DNA of 64,000 nucleotides from Pseudopyrenochaeta lycopersici (Eukaryota > Ascomycota > Dothideomycetes > Pleosporales > Pseudopyrenochaetaceae): assembly GCA_003313425.1 (NCBI GenBank), contig NHZP01000007.1:434001-498000 (forward strand), written 5' to 3'. Under the pieces are notes generated by a model, which saw only the letters and a list, made by a program, of their open reading frames with translations, ran no database searches and was not told where the DNA came from. Positions 59,271 to 64,000 of the stretch are shown piece by piece; position 1 is the stretch's first letter, and each line of letters opens with the position of its first letter. The translations under genes and the position numbers were made by a program.

Positions 59271-60157
59271 AAGGCTCTCGGGTGTGTTCATTGCGCCCAT
59301 GGAGAGGCATGGCGGCTTGAATGTTCATTGATCGAGTCCCGGCCACTCGCCAACAAAATCATGTATTTACTGTCTACTCGGTGTCTCTCGGTGTAGCCTA
59401 GATGTTTTTGGCAGTGCAACCCAAAAGCTAAAACAATTCAATCAAGTTGTGCATATATTTCCCTGCTCTGTGATGCAAACATCATGTCTGACTCTGACAA
59501 CGCCGACGATTGTGTCTTTCCTCTCATCTTTACAGTGCATTTTCCCTACCCTCCTACTAACACAAAAGACTAGAATTCCCCGTCTATTCTCACATTCCAT
59601 AACTTATGAGTCGGACCTGCAGATATTCACAGTGTAATTCCTCATTCTCTTCGCGCTCTTCCTGGCCACTACTACCGTCGGACCCCATCCAGCCCCAGTT
59701 CGCCCAAGCTGAGACTGTGGTATGACTCAATCGAAGCCCTGCGGCACCAATTGACATAACTATTGCGGTCAATTGGAGCCCTGTAATTATTAGGCCTTTC
59801 CCAGGCGTGTTTATGTGAAGCATTACGTGTGTATATTCCAGCAGTGACGATTTTACCTTGAAAGTTGTCCGGCCGAATTCTCAAAGATAAAAAGCCGATA
59901 ATCCTCGTTAGGTTGTGCTCAAGGCTGGAGCATCTTCTCGAGGACAGACACAGCAAACCAAAGATTCTCCTTCTGTGCCAGCAAAAGGACGATGGTCGCT
60001 ACCGCGAGCATCGACCCATTGGCAAGCCTCAAGTGGTCTATAGTCTTGCTAAGCAGTCGCCGTTAGATCAAATGAGTTCGTAACGCTAAATGTTACACAT
60101 AGTGTTGCTCTTCTTGTGAGAAGAGGAGTCGGAGGTCCGATGAGATGTGGTTGGTGT
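59271..60157. other. Intergenic, left flank of the transposon
   Basis: No gene was recognised. It ends at the TA target duplication at 60156-60157. Confidence 0.45.
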
Positions 60158-60202
60158 ACCGAGGCTCACCTCGTAACGCCCGGCCCCTCGTAACGCCCGC
60201 TC
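60158..60202 (+). repeat. Left terminal inverted repeat, 45 bp
   Basis: It starts CCGAGGCTCACC and ends CGCCCGCTCC, and is the exact reverse complement of 62238-62282. It contains the direct repeat CCTCGTAACGCCCG twice, a possible pair of transposase binding sites. Confidence 0.95.
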
Positions 60203-60309
60203 CGAACATCAAACCCATCAACAAACTTGAGGCTATTGAGCCTCATACTATAGCTATTATCGCGATTTTTTCTGGTGGATCGATTCATAAGGCTAATAGC
60301 TATCTAGAG

Positions 60310-62193
60310 CTACTGGTACTTGATAGGAGCTTTGATTTCGCGGCCGCCACGTGACAAAACAGGCGGTAGGCCTGATTCTGCACCTGCGGCCTTCTCAACA
60401 CTGCGAGGCCTCACAACCTGCCTTTTTCTAGTAACAGCCTTTGCAGCAGTTTTAAGGCTGCTCTTTTTTCCTTTTTGGGACAATTTGAGAGCTTGTTTGA
60501 GTCGTTTTGCAGCCTTGCGAGCAGCCCGCCTGGCGGCCTGATCAGCAGCTCGATCTGCCTTTTCCCTCTGCCTCAGTAACCTAGCCTCAGCCCTAGCTAC
60601 TCGCCTTGCTTGAACCATCTCAGCCTTAGCCTGCTTTTGCTCCTTACGATGCTTAGCTGCTTTAAGCTTTTGACGTTGCTGCTCCTCCTCCTTGCGAGCT
60701 CTAGCCTCCTGTCGGTCACGTGCCTCCTTCACTTTCTTGGGTGACCAGAATACAGCACCACCATGATAGTCCTCATCTGGCTGCAATGGGAGGACCTTGC
60801 TCTGCTTCCTGCGCTTCCTCTTATGGATAAGAGCGCCTCTTATAGCTGTTACTTCATGCTTAAGGATAGCCTTTTTAGTGCAGATGTGGTGAAAGATCCT
60901 GCTGAGCTTTCTAGCCCCTTTATCCTCGCGATGCGTGACAACGTGGCGTACTAGCGCCTCTAGCTCCCTCCAATTCTCAGCACTCAGCTCTGAGGACTCA
61001 CTATCGCTTATATTCCCCTGCATAGCTAGCCTGGTGTTGAACTTTTTAAGGATAACCTCAGGATTAAAGGGCGATAGGCCAGTTGCTTTAAAGGCCTTAA
61101 GAATGGTCTCCTTTTTAAATGAAGCTGCCCAGGCTGCTTTGAAGAAAGGATAGAAGTCTCTTTTGCTGATAGAGACTAGCCCCTGGCTTCTCTCCATGAA
61201 CTGTGAGATCTCCTCTAAGTACGCGAGTGAGAGAGGCTTAAACATGCTCACGTTAAGTAGCTGTAAGCTATGGGTTGAGTGAGGAGGATAGATAGCTAGG
61301 AGGATCTTGTTTTAGTCGCAATAGTTAATAAAATCTATAGAAACATGAGATCCATGGCCATCAAGGATGAGTAATCGATAGGAGGATTGAGCTTTTGCCT
61401 TGGTGTTGCGATCAAACACCTATTTCAGCCATGCTAGGCCTATATCGTTGTTTGTCCATCCTGAGGGAGATGAGGTAAAGCGAGCTTGATTATCCTTAGG
61501 ATCAAACTCTTGCAGCCAGCTGTCCTGGATTGAGCATGAGGCTGACTGAAATATCAGGGCAGGCTCCAGAGATGATCCATCCGCGCAGATGCAGGCTATC
61601 AAGGTAATCTACTCTCTGTTACCACCCTGGATGAAGGATCTATAGTTCCCCCGCTTATATAAGGTCCTGCTGAATATCCTCTTTAACCTGCCTATTACTC
61701 CTAATAGGAACCCCTTTTCATCCATATTATATATATGCTGAGCTTCTATCTCATATTACTTGATCTTATTATCTAAAAGCTTAAAATAGAGGCTATACTT
61801 ATTAAAGGAATCAGCCTTGTGGCGGCTGTTATCCATACCAACTGCATATTGAGAGATGAGATGGATACTGTGCCGCTTGACAAAGCGATCAACCTAGTTC
61901 TTTCTAATCTCTTTTTTAGCTATTTGAGACGCAAAGTTTCGAATCATAGCCCTGCTAGGTGGCAGGCCTCGCTTAGTGAGCTGGATGATGTACTGGATGA
62001 GCTCCTTTTCTTGGTGTGGATGGAGATTTTGTTGATTTTGAGCTTTGACTTCTCGCGAGGTTGAAATGAGCTGGTGCCGCCTTGCGATCGTTCTAAGGTC
62101 AACGCCATAGGTATTCGCCAATTTTGTGTAATTAATATCTTCTCCAGACTCCAAGGAGTTGATAGCTGTAAGCGCATCTATAACTGGGTCCAT
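60310..62193 (-). pseudogene. Transposase pseudogene (Fot1/pogo, DDE superfamily)
   Basis: From Met 62193 the frame runs to 60310 with five in-frame stops at 61894-61896, 61756-61758, 61609-61611, 61420-61422 and 61312-61314. All are TAG or TAA, and most fit Gln or Trp codons hit by C-to-T or G-to-A change. The N-terminus has the CENP-B/Psq-type helix-turn-helix (NYTKLANTYGVDLRTIARRH). Catalytic blocks MDEKGF and LDGHGSH are present. The third block reads LQLLNVSMF, where family members have D in place of the N, so the last catalytic Asp is lost. A long Arg/Lys/Ala-rich coiled coil and basic tail close the protein. Confidence 0.88.
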
Positions 62194-62237
62194 ATTGGTT
62201 GAGATACGTGGTGTTGAAAAAACCGTGCAATTGTTGA

Positions 62238-62282
62238 GGAGCGGGCGTTACGAGGGGCCGGGCGTTACGAGGTGAGCCTCGG
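62238..62282 (-). repeat. Right terminal inverted repeat, 45 bp
   Basis: Identical, in reverse complement, to 60158-60202; it ends GGTGAGCCTCGG next to the TA at 62283-62284. Confidence 0.95.
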
Positions 62283-62534
62283 TAGTTCAGCCCTACGACG
62301 ATAAGATAAGAAGCTGGCTCGTGCACCAAATTTTCGACCTCTCCAACTTCGAACTTTCTCCACATCCACCATTGCCGTGGCGAAGCTACACCTTCCCGCT
62401 CAAAGCGCGACTCACAAGCCATTGCAATATTCCCGTTCCGAAATACGAAATATTAGGCTCTTGCTGCAACATTTGCGCTCCGAGTGCCTGTCCTCAACCG
62501 GCACAAACCAAAGTTCAACCACCATCCTACCATA

Positions 62535-63476
62535 ATGATACGCAAACAAGCGCGCGAGCGCCGCGACTACCTCTACCGCCGCGCCCTCACACTTCGGGAT
62601 GCTGAGCTTGCTAGCAAACGCGCAGCTCTCAAAGCTTCCCTCGCCTCTGGTAAACCGCTCAATAAAGAAGTTGCAGACGACACTACACTCCGACAAGATT
62701 ACAAGTACGATGAAACGCGCGCCGACCGGACTACAGAGGAAGAGCTAGGCCTAGATGATGAGTATTCACAGTTAAGTGGCGTTGTAGATCCAAGAATTCT
62801 TGTCACGACGAGTCGAGACCCGAGCTCGAGACTGGGCACATTTGCAAAGGAGATACGGTTACTACTCCCGACAGCTGTGCGGTTGAATCGTGGAAACCTC
62901 ATTCTGCAAAATCTGGTTGGGAGTGCGCAATCGAGTGGTCTTAGCGACATTGTGCTTCTGCACGAACATCGTGGTACACCGACGGCGCTCACTGTGAGCC
63001 ACTTTCCACATGGACCGACAGCAAGTTTCAGTTTGCATAATGTAGTACTGCGGGCGGATATACCGAATAGTTCAAGAGGCACGGTATCCGAGTCATACCC
63101 ACACTTAATATTCGAGGGCTTCTCGACAAAGTTGGGACAGAGGGTGGTGCAGATCCTCAAGCACCTTTTCCCACCGAGGGAAGCAAATGCGAAGGCGGGG
63201 AATCGAGTTGTAACGTATGTTGCCCATACATATCTCGCTAAAGAAGGGCCCTATTGACTTCAAGGCAGTTTTAAGAATATCGAAGACACCATCGAAGTCC
63301 GACACCACGTCTTTGTCAAGACCGGCTACCAATCCGTCGAGCTTGCTGAAGTAGGGCCACGAATGAGCATGCGTTTGTTCGAGATAAGAGCTGGCACGCT
63401 GGACAACAAGGAGGGTGATGTGGAGTGGCACCTGAACCAATATACTCGAACTGGAAGGAAGAAGGAATATCTGTGA
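62535..63476 (+). CDS. IMP4: U3 snoRNP protein IMP4 (Brix domain)
   Basis: A nucleolar component of the SSU processome that binds U3 snoRNA and pre-rRNA through its Brix domain. Two exons, 62535-63214 and 63269-63476, give 295 residues with a 54-bp intron inside the Brix domain (RVVT | [13 protein letters not shown]). The start ATG 62535 gives [18 protein letters not shown], the conserved N-terminus. Further landmarks are [61 protein letters not shown] and the C-terminal RTGRKKEYL. The Fot1-like element sits immediately upstream, so it may share or displace promoter sequence. Confidence 0.96.
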
Positions 63477-64000
63477 GCTTGTGTACAAGGCGTGAGGGTA
63501 TAGCCTTGGTCGTTGAAAATATGGTAAGACGATGTCTGGGGCAAAAGTATGCGCTCGTACCTTTAATTCTGCCGGTACGCGACTAGGTTTCCAAGCGATC
63601 ATCTACTACACATTCATGGTATCAGGGTGAAGGATGATCAGAGAACTGTGAAGAAATCATGGGTGCGATGTTAAAGCTTGCCACGAGAACGCAAGGATCA
63701 TGAATTTCTCTCAAGCAGATGGTGTTAGTTATACCCCAAATGATATACTGCATACACTTTACCCACTTCCACAGCTCAAAGCGCGCGTATCCATCCAGCT
63801 GGGAATGGATTGGAGAAATAATGCAATGCAGCTTAAGACTGGCAATTGGGGTGTGCTTGTAGTGTAAAATTGTGGTATCGTGAAAGTTAATCTATGCATT
63901 TTTCCAAACGCCTTGAATGCCATGCCGATGCGTATCTTGCCCTCGTCCGGTCATGTATATTACACGACTCTCTACCTTGCAGCATCGAGCTCGGCGCTCG
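63477..64000. other. Right flank, 3' of IMP4
   Basis: 3' flank of IMP4. No further gene is supported to the end of the window. Confidence 0.5.

Larger units (their letters stand above)
60158..62282 (-). mobile_element. Fot1/pogo-like DNA transposon (Tc1/mariner superfamily), degraded
   Basis: A 2,125-bp element bounded by perfect 45-bp terminal inverted repeats and flanked by TA on both sides (60156-60157, 62283-62284), the usual target-site duplication of the superfamily. It contains one transposase gene on the minus strand, now broken. Size and structure fit fungal Fot1-type elements. It lies about 250 bp upstream of the IMP4 start codon. Confidence 0.92.

Noticed and set aside
63215..63257. 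Apparent truncation of IMP4
   Set aside because: The stop lies within a 54-bp intron; the second exon completes the Brix domain.

Overview
The window reads as nuclear DNA of a filamentous ascomycete (Pezizomycotina, possibly a Dothideomycete; the exact taxon cannot be fixed). Genes are split by short introns of about 45-150 bp with GT..AG ends and CTAAC/CTAAT-like branch sites. The families are fungal: a Zn2Cys6 regulator, PDR-type ABCG pumps, a fungal rhodopsin-domain protein, DUF3632, Kex2-processed secreted peptides and a Fot1/pogo-type transposon. Repeats carry C-to-T/G-to-A decay of the kind RIP leaves.

Layout. 0.5-9.1 kb: a full-size PDR ABC transporter (minus) divergent from a Zn2Cys6 transcription factor (plus), which I resolve into six exons. 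9.7-13.6 kb: an allantoate/pantothenate-type MFS transporter (minus) divergent from a 2-oxoglutarate/Fe(II) dioxygenase (plus). 13.6-17.2 kb: gene-poor, with an imperfect palindrome and a possible WW-like gene remnant. 17.3-19.8 kb: two divergent paralogous small secreted proteins with a Kex2 site and a ten-cysteine mature part. 20.3-21.9 kb: a class III aminotransferase. 24.8-25.3 kb: a secreted RNase N1/T1-fold protein that appears to lack the catalytic glutamate. 26.1-26.9 kb: a DUF3632 protein. 27-28 kb: a nonanucleotide microsatellite inside a decayed dispersed repeat, with a second copy at 41.6-42.0 kb.

28.4-40.3 kb is a possible metabolic or detoxification neighbourhood: a second ABCG transporter, a P450, a rhodopsin-domain membrane protein and a second P450. 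No backbone synthase is present in the window. 42.9-53.0 kb is a housekeeping block: glycine cleavage T protein, V-ATPase subunit C, an SDR, KRR1, a SET-domain protein and ORC6. 55.1-59.3 kb holds three same-strand small secreted cysteine-rich genes sharing a C-x-C (or C) / aromatic motif and an intron at the same place and phase; the third carries two copies of the module separated by a dibasic site. 60.2-62.3 kb is a Fot1/pogo-like element with perfect 45-bp terminal inverted repeats and TA target duplications, but with five stops and a lost catalytic Asp. It lies about 250 bp upstream of IMP4 (62.5-63.5 kb).

The main interest is the set of six candidate secreted effector-like proteins from three unrelated designs, lying in or beside gene-poor, repeat-bearing stretches. 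Exon boundaries were read by eye from splice consensus, reading phase and family motifs. No search or structure prediction was run.
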